Assembly (NCBI GenBank): GCA_965200645.1
Contig: CBDAUN010000003.1
Coordinates: 1,426,001 to 1,490,000, forward strand
Length of the DNA stretch: 64,000 nucleotides
Origin: CBDAUN01 sp965200645
GTDB lineage: Bacteria > Pseudomonadota > Gammaproteobacteria > Arenicellales > JAJDZL01
Direction of reading: 5' to 3'
Shown: one piece after another, positions 25,907-33,691 of the stretch
How positions within the stretch are numbered: the first letter of the stretch is position 1
How the letters are laid out: each line of letters opens with the position of its first letter
The notes under the pieces: generated by a model
Databases searched by the model: none
The model's input: the letters and a program-made list of their open reading frames with translations, nothing else
What the model was told of the DNA's origin: nothing
Program-made: the position numbers and the translations under genes

Positions 25907-26362
25907 GTGAAACTTGGCGAAAAAATAGTTTTTGGTTTTGCGGCGGTAATTGTAATCGCAGCGGTGGCTAGAGGTTATCAGGTGATCACTGCAACTGAAC
26001 CCAGCGTTCCCAAGCACTATTATGAGTGGGACGAAACTGGTCTTCAGGGACACTATCTATATCGTGAGTTGGGCTGTAAGAATTGCCATCGTGCAATGGG
26101 CACGGGAGAAGTTGGCGTAGCTCCCGTACTGGATGGCATTGGCACCCGCAGGACACCTGAGTGGATTCGACAATACTTAACGGAACCAGGGTCCTTGGTT
26201 GATGGTACTGCACATGACGGTTCGTTTGCACCTAATTTTTATGAATTGGATGATGCGCAACGAGATTTGTTGACAGCGTATCTTTCAGGGCTACATGCTA
26301 ATCCGAATTCACCGAATTATCCCAGGCAACAACCACCGGAAGGTTATTCTGATGATTCATAG
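25907..26362 (+). CDS. Membrane-anchored monoheme cytochrome c
   Basis: 151 residues from GTG 25907: an N-terminal helix (IVFGFAAVIVIAAVARG) followed by one heme motif CKNCH (57-61). The domain has GVAPVLDGIGTRRTPEWIRQYLTEP and an acidic C-terminal tail. It resembles the next cytochrome (GASYGPSLDGVGSKRTQQWLRRYM), so the two look like diverged duplicates. Both probably replace the cytochrome domains missing from the CcoP-like anchor. Confidence 0.83.
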   Translation: MKLGEKIVFGFAAVIVIAAVARGYQVITATEPSVPKHYYEWDETGLQGHYLYRELGCKNCHRAMGTGEVGVAPVLDGIGTRRTPEWIRQYLTEPGSLVDGTAHDGSFAPNFYELDDAQRDLLTAYLSGLHANPNSPNYPRQQPPEGYSDDS

Positions 26363-26426
26363 AAGTTTTTTTGGTTTGACTTGCTAAAATTGACTTCCAA
26401 CTTATAAGATTGTTGAAGTAATAATT

Positions 26427-26588
26427 ATGTCAGGAGAAGTACTGATACCTTACATCTGGGCCGGCACAGGGTTGGTCATGCTGATCGCAATTGTGCTGGT
26501 AATTTACTGGGCATATAAGCACAACCAGTTCGACGAGGACATCAAGGACCAGATCTTCACCGATGGTGATGACGACCGCTACGATTAA
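26427..26588 (+). CDS. CcoS-like small membrane protein
   Basis: 53 residues: MSGEVLIPYIWAGTGLVMLI, then WAYKHNQFDEDIKDQIFTDG and an acidic tail. One helix followed by W-x-x-K-x-x-Q-F-D and a cluster of aspartates is the layout of CcoS, which is needed for cofactor insertion into cbb3 oxidases. It has no good SD and lies 64 bases after the cytochrome gene, but composition and context support it. Confidence 0.65.
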   Translation: MSGEVLIPYIWAGTGLVMLIAIVLVIYWAYKHNQFDEDIKDQIFTDGDDDRYD

Positions 26589-26606
26589 CAACTACTGGAT
26601 ATTTTG

Positions 26607-27005
26607 GTGAAAATATCTAGTGGCGAGTTAGTCGTCATAATTGGCTCTGTAGTCATCATCGGGTTTGCTGCTGTTGTCGGCAGTGTTATCTACCTCAAGC
26701 CCCCTCCGGTTCAGTTTACCTATACGGCGAACGAATTGACTACCAAGGGGGAAGTTGTTTACCGTCGAGAAGGCTGCCTGTCATGCCATGAAATTTTTGG
26801 AAATGGTGCATCTTACGGTCCAAGCCTTGACGGAGTTGGTAGTAAGAGAACACAGCAGTGGCTTAGACGTTACATGATGGCACCTTGGCCAGGTGTAAGT
26901 GCGAAGCCCTATAGATTGGTGATGCCACCGTATGATCACTTGGCAGTCGAGGATATGGACGCCTTAGTTGCCTACTTGAAGGCACTCAAAGTCAATCCCA
27001 CCTAA
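26607..27005 (+). CDS. Membrane-anchored monoheme cytochrome c, paralogue of the preceding cytochrome
   Basis: About 132 residues from GTG 26607 (TTG 26604 is also in frame), with an N-terminal helix and heme motif CLSCH. The stretch YGPSLDGVGSKRTQQWLRRYM parallels the cytochrome at 25907. The axial methionine is probably in YRLVMPPYDHL. It is the seventh CxxCH in the 20.4-27.0 kb stretch. Confidence 0.83.
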   Translation: MKISSGELVVIIGSVVIIGFAAVVGSVIYLKPPPVQFTYTANELTTKGEVVYRREGCLSCHEIFGNGASYGPSLDGVGSKRTQQWLRRYMMAPWPGVSAKPYRLVMPPYDHLAVEDMDALVAYLKALKVNPT

Positions 27006-27017
27006 CGGACCGTTAGG
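27001..27017. repeat. Short perfect inverted repeat at the end of the cytochrome gene
   Basis: CCTAACGG and CCGTTAGG are exact reverse complements around a single central base. It overlaps the stop codon of the cytochrome gene and the 3' end of a small minus-strand frame. It could be a weak transcript end or an operator; no clean T-run follows. Confidence 0.4.
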
Positions 27018-27153
27018 ATTCGTATCGGTTTTCTTTGTCTTTATCGATCAAGCCAGTACCAATACACGCCCAAGGCACAACCGCCAGCGCAATGGAACCA
27101 CCGAGACCAAATACCGTCAGAGCCAGTATTATTAGAAGAGGTAATTCTTGCAT
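27013..27153 (-). CDS. Possible small antisense membrane protein
   Basis: A 46-residue minus-strand frame in a 200-base gap between plus-strand genes: MQELPLLIILALTVFGLGGS, then IALAVVPWACIGTGLIDKDK and ENRYES. One strong hydrophobic helix plus a charged tail looks protein-like, and no plus-strand gene occupies the gap. No convincing SD or promoter is visible and it runs against the operon, so it may be spurious. Confidence 0.3.
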   Translation of the reverse strand: MQELPLLIILALTVFGLGGSIALAVVPWACIGTGLIDKDKENRYES

Positions 27154-27205
27154 GGAATCATTACAAAATAGAAACTATACTTACAGAATGCTTAGTATAT
27201 TTGAA

Positions 27206-27727
27206 ATGAAGATGAAGTCAATTTTGAACAAGGTTATGCTCGTCTTGTGTGCTGGGCTTGTTACATTTGGATTGAGCGGCTGCAACGATGACTTGACCAT
27301 CGGCGAAAAGATTCGTGTGGGTGAAAATGCTCCTCGAAGCAACAACCTGACTGTAGCCAACCCCGAAGAGTGGTACAAGGTCTCTACCATGGAAACAAAA
27401 GTACCACTGTACTCTTGGGAGATAGCCGACCTGATTGATCAGGGTAAACCTTTTCTTACGGTTTTTGGAACACCACAGCATTGCACCATGTGTGTAGACC
27501 AAATCGTTCGGGTCGCAGTCATGCAGGAAAAATATGGTGACCAATTCGCCTTTGTTCACGTAGATGGCTACAAGGATAACGATATATGGGTCGAATGGGG
27601 CGTCAAAGGAGAGCCGTGGACCTATTTCGTAGATCAAAAGGGCATAGTCACACAAATTTACCCAGGTCAAACCGAACTCGGATTACTTGAGTTGAATATT
27701 GAGCAACTCCTGAACGATAAATCGTGA
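27206..27727 (+). CDS. Thioredoxin-like lipoprotein
   Basis: The frame is open from 27035, but ATG 27206 (or 27212) opens directly into a lipoprotein signal ending LSGC, with the lipid cysteine at about residue 26. The mature domain has a thioredoxin-type active site in FGTPQHCTMCVDQ (CxxC), followed by YGDQFAFVHVDGYKD and GEPWTYFVDQKG, where a cis-proline-like position is seen. It probably acts in the periplasm as a thiol reductant or metal chaperone for oxidase or cytochrome assembly. It overlaps the next start by four bases. Confidence 0.75.
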   Translation: MKMKSILNKVMLVLCAGLVTFGLSGCNDDLTIGEKIRVGENAPRSNNLTVANPEEWYKVSTMETKVPLYSWEIADLIDQGKPFLTVFGTPQHCTMCVDQIVRVAVMQEKYGDQFAFVHVDGYKDNDIWVEWGVKGEPWTYFVDQKGIVTQIYPGQTELGLLELNIEQLLNDKS

Positions 27728-27975
27728 CGTTAAAATTTAGAGCAAGCCAATTTCTCTTTGCATTTTTCGTCACCATGCTGGTGACGACACCTGTGTGGAG
27801 TCAGGAAAATCCCTACACCTATGTTCGCATGTCGCTGGGAGTGCCTTGGTTTCTGTACTTCGTATTCCTCGCGTGCATTTTGATTCCATTTGCGATTCTA
27901 ATCATCATCGCTTGGCGCCGTTACCTGATTGGTGCTGATGACGAAGATAAGCCAATTACCAAGCGTCGTTTCTAG
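27724..27975 (+). CDS. Small membrane protein with N-terminal signal
   Basis: 83 residues from GTG 27724, overlapping the lipoprotein stop. An N-terminal hydrophobic signal ends near TTPVWSQ, and a second helix (WFLYFVFLACILIPFAILIIIAW) is followed by a charged tail RRYLIGADDEDKPITKRRF. No family recognised; the topology suggests a single-helix accessory subunit. Confidence 0.55.
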   Translation: MTLKFRASQFLFAFFVTMLVTTPVWSQENPYTYVRMSLGVPWFLYFVFLACILIPFAILIIIAWRRYLIGADDEDKPITKRRF

Positions 27976-28009
27976 AATCAAATTACATCAAATAATTTAA
28001 CGATCGATT

Positions 28010-28153
28010 ATGGGACGCTTCCTTCGTATAGTTCTACCTTTGATTCTAGCAGCGGTATTTGTTGTCATTGCACTTTATGTCTACAACTCAATTCAGTCCA
28101 TGGAATTGATGGAAACGACCCAGCGCGCCGGGCCGACACTACTGAATCAGTAA
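28010..28153 (+). CDS. Very small single-helix membrane protein
   Basis: 47 residues: MGRFLRIVLPLILAAVFVVI, then ALYVYNSIQSMELMETTQRA and a short polar tail. One helix with a basic N terminus. It is the last plus-strand frame before the convergent copper-protein gene. No recognised family; support comes from its position, strand and amphipathic layout. Confidence 0.45.
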   Translation: MGRFLRIVLPLILAAVFVVIALYVYNSIQSMELMETTQRAGPTLLNQ

Positions 28154-28171
28154 ACTGAGCAATCGAACCCG

Positions 28172-28903
28172 TTAACTGTGACGGATTGACTTTGACTCAC
28201 CTGAAGCAAAATTTAAAATTTGTTCATCGGTGATTCTTCCTGCCTGCCATATTCTCACTCGATATTGACCAGGTTCAATCCCGGTCCATTCAATATTGCC
28301 CGTTGCTTCCCGCACACTGTGGAAGCGATTAGGCGGAACAAAAATCCAAGCATGCATTCCGGGATGCAAATCACATTTCACGAACAGCATTCCAGTCGCA
28401 GACAGAGGCTTTTGAACTGACCCCGACTGGAGTGGAGTGGCAACATTAAAAACTGTATCTCCTTCACTAATTATGTGAGCATTGTGCAAAATTCTGTCTT
28501 GATTGACGACTGCAAATGTCCCTCCCGGTCGTACAACCTGGAAAATTGGTTTAAATAAGTTGTTCTCAATAACGAGTTGTACCAGCTCACCACTGGGCTC
28601 AATTGGCTGTTGTTCCAATGGCCAGCGTTCCATATACACCACCAATGGCACGGCTATAATTGAAGATACTTCAATCGCAAGGCTTGCACTGCGATCTAGG
28701 GCTCTATTTCCAAAATTTAATTCGTAATTTTTTACAACAATGAAACTTGCAATGACTACACATCCAAAGATAATTCCGGCAGCCCAAGTGCGTGATTTGA
28801 GTGCCGTGCGCTTCGAATTTGGATTATTTACAGACTTATCCTGCCATTCAGCGCCGAACTGACGATAGCGCTGAAGAAACAATCGATATAGCAGTTTAAA
28901 CAT
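28172..28903 (-). CDS. Membrane-anchored cupredoxin-like protein, paralogue of the 18.5 kb gene
   Basis: 243 residues with a cytosolic lead, one N-terminal helix (AAGIIFGCVVIASFIVV) and a periplasmic domain holding H140, H143, C177, H180 and M183. The spacing (3, 34, 3, 3) is identical to that of the secreted protein at 18467-19174, and both share the downstream beta domain (GIEPGQYRVRIWQAG here). It is the only sizeable minus-strand gene in the cluster and converges on the small membrane proteins. An anchored copper electron carrier or chaperone is likely, but inferred. Confidence 0.72.
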   Translation of the reverse strand: MFKLLYRLFLQRYRQFGAEWQDKSVNNPNSKRTALKSRTWAAGIIFGCVVIASFIVVKNYELNFGNRALDRSASLAIEVSSIIAVPLVVYMERWPLEQQPIEPSGELVQLVIENNLFKPIFQVVRPGGTFAVVNQDRILHNAHIISEGDTVFNVATPLQSGSVQKPLSATGMLFVKCDLHPGMHAWIFVPPNRFHSVREATGNIEWTGIEPGQYRVRIWQAGRITDEQILNFASGESKSIRHS

Positions 28904-29010
28904 GAAGTGGAATAGTAGTTTCAGCTAGATTCTGTGCAATGATAGTTATGGATCTTAGTCAAACGCAAACGAATTATTTTGCCTCGACGAAAGTGTTTCA
29001 GGAGTAGTAA

Positions 29011-29802
29011 GTGGCTATCCCTGACCTACCCTTTTATTTGCCACTGGATGATGAGGTGCAGTTGTTTCAATCTGCATATGTTCGTCAACTAGCGGTGCTG
29101 TTGAAGGGACCTACCGGCTGCGGCAAAACCCGATTCGTCCGATATATGGCGGCAAGGTTGGAGCGTCCGCTATATACCGTAGCATGTCACGACGAGTTGT
29201 CGGCGGCTGATCTATTGGGACGCTTCCTGATTAAGGGTAACGAAACAGTTTGGCAGGATGGGCCATTAACCATGGCTGTGAGGGAAGGCGGAATTTGCTA
29301 TTTAGATGAAGTCGTAGAAGCTAGAAAGGACACTACTGTTGTGATCCACCCTCTCAGCGACGACCGTAGAACCCTGTTTTTGGATAAGATCGGCGAGGCA
29401 ATCGAAGCTCCTCCGGAGTTTATGCTGGTTGCCTCCTTCAATCCCGGCTATCAGAATCTGTTCAAGAATTTAAAACAAAGTACTCGACAACGATTTGTCT
29501 CGCTGACGTTTGACTTTCCTCCGTTGGAGCAGGAAAAGCAAATTGTGTTGCGTGAATCAAGCTTAGATGAGCAAAGAGTAAGTATCCTAGTGCGTCTCGG
29601 CCGAAACCTGCGCGAAGTTGAAGGACACGATCTGGATGAAGTCGCATCAACACGACTACTCGTACATGCTGCTCAAATGATGAGTGAAGGCGTTCCTGCT
29701 GCGCGAGCTTGCAAATCTGCTTTAGTCGATGTATTAACCGATGATCCTGCAATTAGAGAAGGATTACTGGAAATCGTCCATGCGTTTTTCACCGAAACAT
29801 AA
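29011..29802 (+). CDS. norQ: NorQ/CbbQ-type AAA+ ATPase (MoxR superfamily)
   Basis: 263 residues from GTG 29011, with CAGGAG six bases upstream. Walker A is GPTGCGKTRF, Walker B is GGICYLDEV, and sensor-1 lies in LVASFNPGY. SDDRRTLFLDKIGE and KNLKQSTRQRFVSLTFD are typical of CbbQ/NirQ/NorQ. These ATPases pair with a VWA protein to remodel Rubisco or assist metal insertion into NO reductase. Here the only plausible client is the nearby heme-copper oxidase. The gene overlaps the VWA gene by 23 bases. Confidence 0.88.
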   Translation: MAIPDLPFYLPLDDEVQLFQSAYVRQLAVLLKGPTGCGKTRFVRYMAARLERPLYTVACHDELSAADLLGRFLIKGNETVWQDGPLTMAVREGGICYLDEVVEARKDTTVVIHPLSDDRRTLFLDKIGEAIEAPPEFMLVASFNPGYQNLFKNLKQSTRQRFVSLTFDFPPLEQEKQIVLRESSLDEQRVSILVRLGRNLREVEGHDLDEVASTRLLVHAAQMMSEGVPAARACKSALVDVLTDDPAIREGLLEIVHAFFTET

Positions 29803-31510
29803 CACTGTTACATTGTCTGCGTCGGTCATCTGGCACGGAGTGTTGTTCGGACTGGCTGGCCGGTTGCGTCACCCGCGGGCCGCCGTATTGGGAAAGGATA
29901 TTTGGCGCAGTCTAAATCTTTACTATCACGCACTGGGCGGTGATTTGGCGAGCAGACTCGGTGGAGAATCAGTAGCACCAACTCAGCTATCGACTCACCG
30001 AGGATTGGATCTTCAGGCTTGGTCCGAACCCGGAATATTACACCTGCCCAAAAGCATAAATCGATATTCAACATCAAAGCTCAATCAGGAACTGTATTAC
30101 TGGCTCACTGCATATCTGGCTTTTGACAAAGATTTACCGGGTACACAGAATTTGGCGCCAGGAATCAGGCATTTGGCGCAGGGGGTTTATATCAGTACTA
30201 CGGTACTTAAGGAATTTCCAAGTTTAAAGTTCAGATACGAGCGCCTGTGTGAGCACGAACTCAAGCAGAGACGACTGGCATTCCCAGATTCAAAATCTTC
30301 AATGCCTGCTCGACTTTTGGAGTCGGCTTTTCGTTACGCCCTCGGTAGTGAGCAACCACCAAAGTCCGACTATCTGATTGAGGTGGTCGAGAATGCCTCG
30401 TGTAGTGAAGCAATTTCATCCAGTTCGGATTGGAACAACAAAATCATCCCATTTTTGCCAGTACCTCTTTGGTCTTACAAGGGACCCGAAAGTCCCGGCA
30501 TAAGAATTCCATGGATTAAGCGTCGGGTTCAACCTAAAGACGATGGAATACAAAAGCAATTGAAGGAACCCATGTTTAATCCAGATATTGGGATTCAACC
30601 AGCGGATGGGCGATCGGCAAACGATCGATTTACCTATCCAGAATGGGATTGCTTTACAAACTCATACAGACCTGACTGGACTCGAGTCACGGAGCGTTCA
30701 CCGAAGGATTCCAACGAAGTGAAGTTTGATTCCTCATTCGAACAATTGGTCGCTCGGATAGGTAAGCGCTATGCTTTAATTCATCCGGAAACTTTTTGGA
30801 ATCGAAATCTAGAAAACGGTGAAGAACTGGATATTGATGCCTTTGTGAATATCTATAGTGACTCGGTCGGATGTGGACATAATCGTTCCAATTACTATCG
30901 TGAGAAGGTTCGTCGCTGGCGAGATCTCACGGTTGTAGTTCTTTTGGACGCTTCTCGGTCTACTGACTCACTAGTGGGTGAAAGCAGAGTGATTGAAGTG
31001 GCAAAGCAATCGGTAGCGGTGCTTTCACAGGTGCTGGCATCAACTACGGATCAATTTGCCTTGTATGCCTTCTCCAGCGATAGTCGTATTCGGGTGCGCT
31101 GTGACAGAATTAAGGAACTTGACGAACCCTATGATGAAGTGGCATGCAAAAAGTTGTTGGCTATACAGCCTGCAAATTACACCCGTATGGGTGCAGCGAT
31201 TCGTCATGTAGGGTCAAAGTTGTTTGATAGCAAGTCAAACAAGAGGTTACTTTTGGTGCTGAGCGACGGGCGTCCACATGATCCGACTGACCAATATGAA
31301 GGTCGCTATGCTTTGGAGGATACACGCAAGGCAATCATGGAAATGCGCCAACGAAATGTTCAGTGCTTCGGCTTAACCATCGACAAACTCGGACATAGGT
31401 ACATCCGTCACCTGTATGGTCCAGGCCACTACGCAGTGTACTCACACCTACATTCGCTGCCAAATGCACTGCCGCACCTGTACGCTCGACTAACCGACAT
31501 GCCAAACTGA
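29780..31510 (+). CDS. norD: NorD/CbbO-type VWA domain protein
   Basis: About 576 residues from ATG 29780 (the frame is open from 29741). A poorly conserved N-terminal part precedes a C-terminal VWA domain with an intact MIDAS: DASRST near residue 392, a threonine in NYTRMGAAIRH, and LSDGRPHD. NorD/CbbO proteins act with the MoxR-type ATPase on one client enzyme. The gene ends one base into the start of the next gene. Confidence 0.86.
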   Translation: MRFSPKHNTVTLSASVIWHGVLFGLAGRLRHPRAAVLGKDIWRSLNLYYHALGGDLASRLGGESVAPTQLSTHRGLDLQAWSEPGILHLPKSINRYSTSKLNQELYYWLTAYLAFDKDLPGTQNLAPGIRHLAQGVYISTTVLKEFPSLKFRYERLCEHELKQRRLAFPDSKSSMPARLLESAFRYALGSEQPPKSDYLIEVVENASCSEAISSSSDWNNKIIPFLPVPLWSYKGPESPGIRIPWIKRRVQPKDDGIQKQLKEPMFNPDIGIQPADGRSANDRFTYPEWDCFTNSYRPDWTRVTERSPKDSNEVKFDSSFEQLVARIGKRYALIHPETFWNRNLENGEELDIDAFVNIYSDSVGCGHNRSNYYREKVRRWRDLTVVVLLDASRSTDSLVGESRVIEVAKQSVAVLSQVLASTTDQFALYAFSSDSRIRVRCDRIKELDEPYDEVACKKLLAIQPANYTRMGAAIRHVGSKLFDSKSNKRLLLVLSDGRPHDPTDQYEGRYALEDTRKAIMEMRQRNVQCFGLTIDKLGHRYIRHLYGPGHYAVYSHLHSLPNALPHLYARLTDMPN

Positions 31511-32718
31511 TGAAACGAAAACTGCTTGCTTTGATTTTGATCACGTTTATGGTGCTTGTTCCGGGTCAGGCAAGCAGTGAGTCTGAGAGTGTCCTAATGT
31601 TTGTCGGTGAAGTACTCCCCTTGAACAGCGGAACAATTTGGCGAAATTTAGTGAAAATTGCCAACCGCAACGAAGGTGAGAATGTCATTATCCCTGCCGC
31701 TCATCAGCGACCGAGAGTCTTTGGGCAATTTGCCCAACGAGCGTTTCAGCACTACGGCGAAGACACCCAATTAATTCCAATAGCAGAGTCAATGCAGGAA
31801 TTTTCCACAGATCATCGATTTGCGGTTAATGACCGTGAATTCAATAATCGAATTCGTCAATCAAAATCAATCTACTTTGTGGGTGGTGCTCCTCAGCGAC
31901 TTTCGCATATTTTGTTGAAAGATGATGGTTCATTGACCCAAATGGCTGAATCCATTCGTTTTGCATACAAAAAGGGCAGCCTGATTATAGGTGGTATACC
32001 GGGAGTTGCCGGAGTAGCTACCGATGTAAATCCGATGGATGTTCTGCGTGAATTGGAGATAAAAGAAGAGGGAATCTACAAGGGGCTCAATTTGTTTGAC
32101 GGCTGGGTTGTCGATCAGCTGTTTTTCTCGTCGGCACGGTTCGCAACTACCATTATCGCTATGCATCAGTTGGGGATTAAGCATGGCATTGGCGTGGACA
32201 TTGAAACAGCTGCCGTTGCATATGGTAATACTGTAGAAGTTCTTGGAGAACGTGGAATCATAGTGCTTGACCTTAGTAAAGCATCACTAGTTTCAATCGG
32301 GCCGAATAAGTCATTGAGGGGAATTCAACTCAGCTATCTCGAAAATGGAGACGTCCTTCACACGAATAGCATGAGAGTAGTGCCGCACACTCACAAATTG
32401 GAGGGATTTGAACTAAACCCGGTCTTGCCTAATGTTGATTCAAACTATACCTTAGTTTCTCAGGACATGTTTGCGCCCGGAGAAATAGTTGACCTGATGT
32501 ACGCAGCTGTTGAGGGTGACACCGGGCAGGCAGTTGGCTACGCATACTATCCGGATTCGGAATCCGGATACCGTTTTCGGTTTTATACAAAAGAAGATAC
32601 GTTGGGTTGGTTGTCAACGTACACCGGCGAAGAAAGTAAAACTTTGATTAATGTCTACTTAGATATTGATCCAACCGGCCTAGCCACGAATGGAGAGGTG
32701 AGCGACAGCATGTCGTAA
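31510..32718 (+). CDS. Peptidase S51/cyanophycinase-like protein with the catalytic serine replaced
   Basis: 402 residues with an N-terminal signal (LLALILITFMVLVPGQASS). The S51 layout is recognisable: IYFVGGAPQRL for the usual FxGGDQ block, VDQLFFSSARF for the DxHF...R block, and HGIGVDIETA for GIGIDExTA. The nucleophile block, normally GTSAGA, reads GGIPGVAG, so proline (P164) stands where serine should be. The protein probably does not hydrolyse peptides. It overlaps norD by one base, in a respiration-type operon. Confidence 0.65.
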   Translation: MKRKLLALILITFMVLVPGQASSESESVLMFVGEVLPLNSGTIWRNLVKIANRNEGENVIIPAAHQRPRVFGQFAQRAFQHYGEDTQLIPIAESMQEFSTDHRFAVNDREFNNRIRQSKSIYFVGGAPQRLSHILLKDDGSLTQMAESIRFAYKKGSLIIGGIPGVAGVATDVNPMDVLRELEIKEEGIYKGLNLFDGWVVDQLFFSSARFATTIIAMHQLGIKHGIGVDIETAAVAYGNTVEVLGERGIIVLDLSKASLVSIGPNKSLRGIQLSYLENGDVLHTNSMRVVPHTHKLEGFELNPVLPNVDSNYTLVSQDMFAPGEIVDLMYAAVEGDTGQAVGYAYYPDSESGYRFRFYTKEDTLGWLSTYTGEESKTLINVYLDIDPTGLATNGEVSDSMS

Positions 32719-32781
32719 ACGATGTCTATTGAACTAGACGAATATGAAAAAGTTGAATTATTGTAGCAAGTTGGATTTTCA

Positions 32782-33384
32782 ATGACTAAGCACAAACACG
32801 CACATCCACCGACTGAAGTCGAACTCAAGGTCAAGGCACTGGAGTCACTCTTAATCGAAAAGGGGTTGGTTGATTCCTTGGCTTTGGATGAGTTAATTGA
32901 CATCTACGAAAACCGGGTCGGACCTCGCAATGGAGCCAAGGTGGTCGCAAAATCCTGGGTTGATAAATCATTCAAGCAACGGCTGTTGGACAATGCGAGT
33001 GAGGCCATCGCTGAACTCGGGTTTACGGGCCGACAGGGTGAAGATTTGGTTGCTGTGGAAAACACGCCATCTGTTCACAATATGGTAGTGTGCACACTGT
33101 GCTCATGCTATCCGTGGCCGGTTTTAGGGTTACCGCCGGTTTGGTACAAGTCAGCGCCATATCGTGCACGAGCTGTGTCGGAACCTAGAAACGTTTTGCA
33201 GGAATTTGGGGTAGAACTTGACGATAGGGTGGAGGTAAGAGTCTGGGACAGCACTGCCGAAGTTCGATACTTGGTCATACCAATGAGACCCGAAAACACC
33301 GGTCACCTAAACGAAGAGCAACTTACGGAACTTGTCACTCGTGACTCCATGATTGGAACGGGAGTTCCCAAGTTATCAGTGTAG
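32782..33384 (+). CDS. Nitrile hydratase alpha subunit / thiocyanate hydrolase gamma subunit homologue (cobalt type)
   Basis: 200 residues. The metal-binding loop is VCTLCSCYPWP (C104, C107, C109); threonine after the first cysteine marks the cobalt-type rather than the iron-type CSLCSC loop. Two of the cysteines would be oxidised to sulfinic and sulfenic acids. Flanking blocks (GPRNGAKVVAKSWVDKSFKQRLL; GLPPVWYKSAPYRARAV) are family-typical. Length suits nitrile hydratase alpha better than the longer thiocyanate hydrolase gamma, but the beta subunit is split as in the latter. Three small partners follow. Confidence 0.88.
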   Translation: MTKHKHAHPPTEVELKVKALESLLIEKGLVDSLALDELIDIYENRVGPRNGAKVVAKSWVDKSFKQRLLDNASEAIAELGFTGRQGEDLVAVENTPSVHNMVVCTLCSCYPWPVLGLPPVWYKSAPYRARAVSEPRNVLQEFGVELDDRVEVRVWDSTAEVRYLVIPMRPENTGHLNEEQLTELVTRDSMIGTGVPKLSV

Positions 33385-33391
33385 TAACGAT

Positions 33392-33691
33392 ATGAACGGT
33401 GCACACGATCTTGGCGGCATGCACGGCTTCGGGCCAATAAATCCCGAACCCAACGAACCGGTATTCCATCACGAATGGGAGAAGCGAGCCTTCGCCATCA
33501 CGCTGGCATGCGGATTTCTCGGCAAGTGGAATCTAGACATGTCCAGATTTGCCAGGGAAACGATGGAACCAGCAGAGTATCTCGCCACTAGTTACTATGA
33601 ACACTGGCTACATGGCCTGGAAACGCTACTCGTCGAAACAGGTCTTCTGACGAAAGAAGAAATTGAACAGCGAATGGATGAGCTGACGTGA
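33392..33691 (+). CDS. Nitrile hydratase beta subunit, N-terminal half as a separate protein
   Basis: 99 residues from ATG 33392. It begins MNGAHDLGGMHGFGPI, the canonical beta-subunit start, followed by HHEWEKRAFAITLACG and EPAEYLATSYYEHWLHGLE. The arginine of DMSRF aligns with the beta-subunit arginine that contacts the oxidised cysteines (inference). The frame ends where normal beta subunits enter their linker. Stop and next start overlap (ATGA). Confidence 0.83.
   Translation: MNGAHDLGGMHGFGPINPEPNEPVFHHEWEKRAFAITLACGFLGKWNLDMSRFARETMEPAEYLATSYYEHWLHGLETLLVETGLLTKEEIEQRMDELT

Noticed and set aside
27035..27205. N-terminal extension of the thioredoxin-like lipoprotein
   Set aside because: The extension is polar and would bury the lipoprotein signal; ATG 27206 gives a proper one.
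31510..32718. Functional cyanophycinase
   Set aside because: The nucleophile serine is proline and no cyanophycin synthetase is nearby.
32782..33384. Iron-type nitrile hydratase
   Set aside because: Metal loop is CTLCSC rather than CSLCSC.
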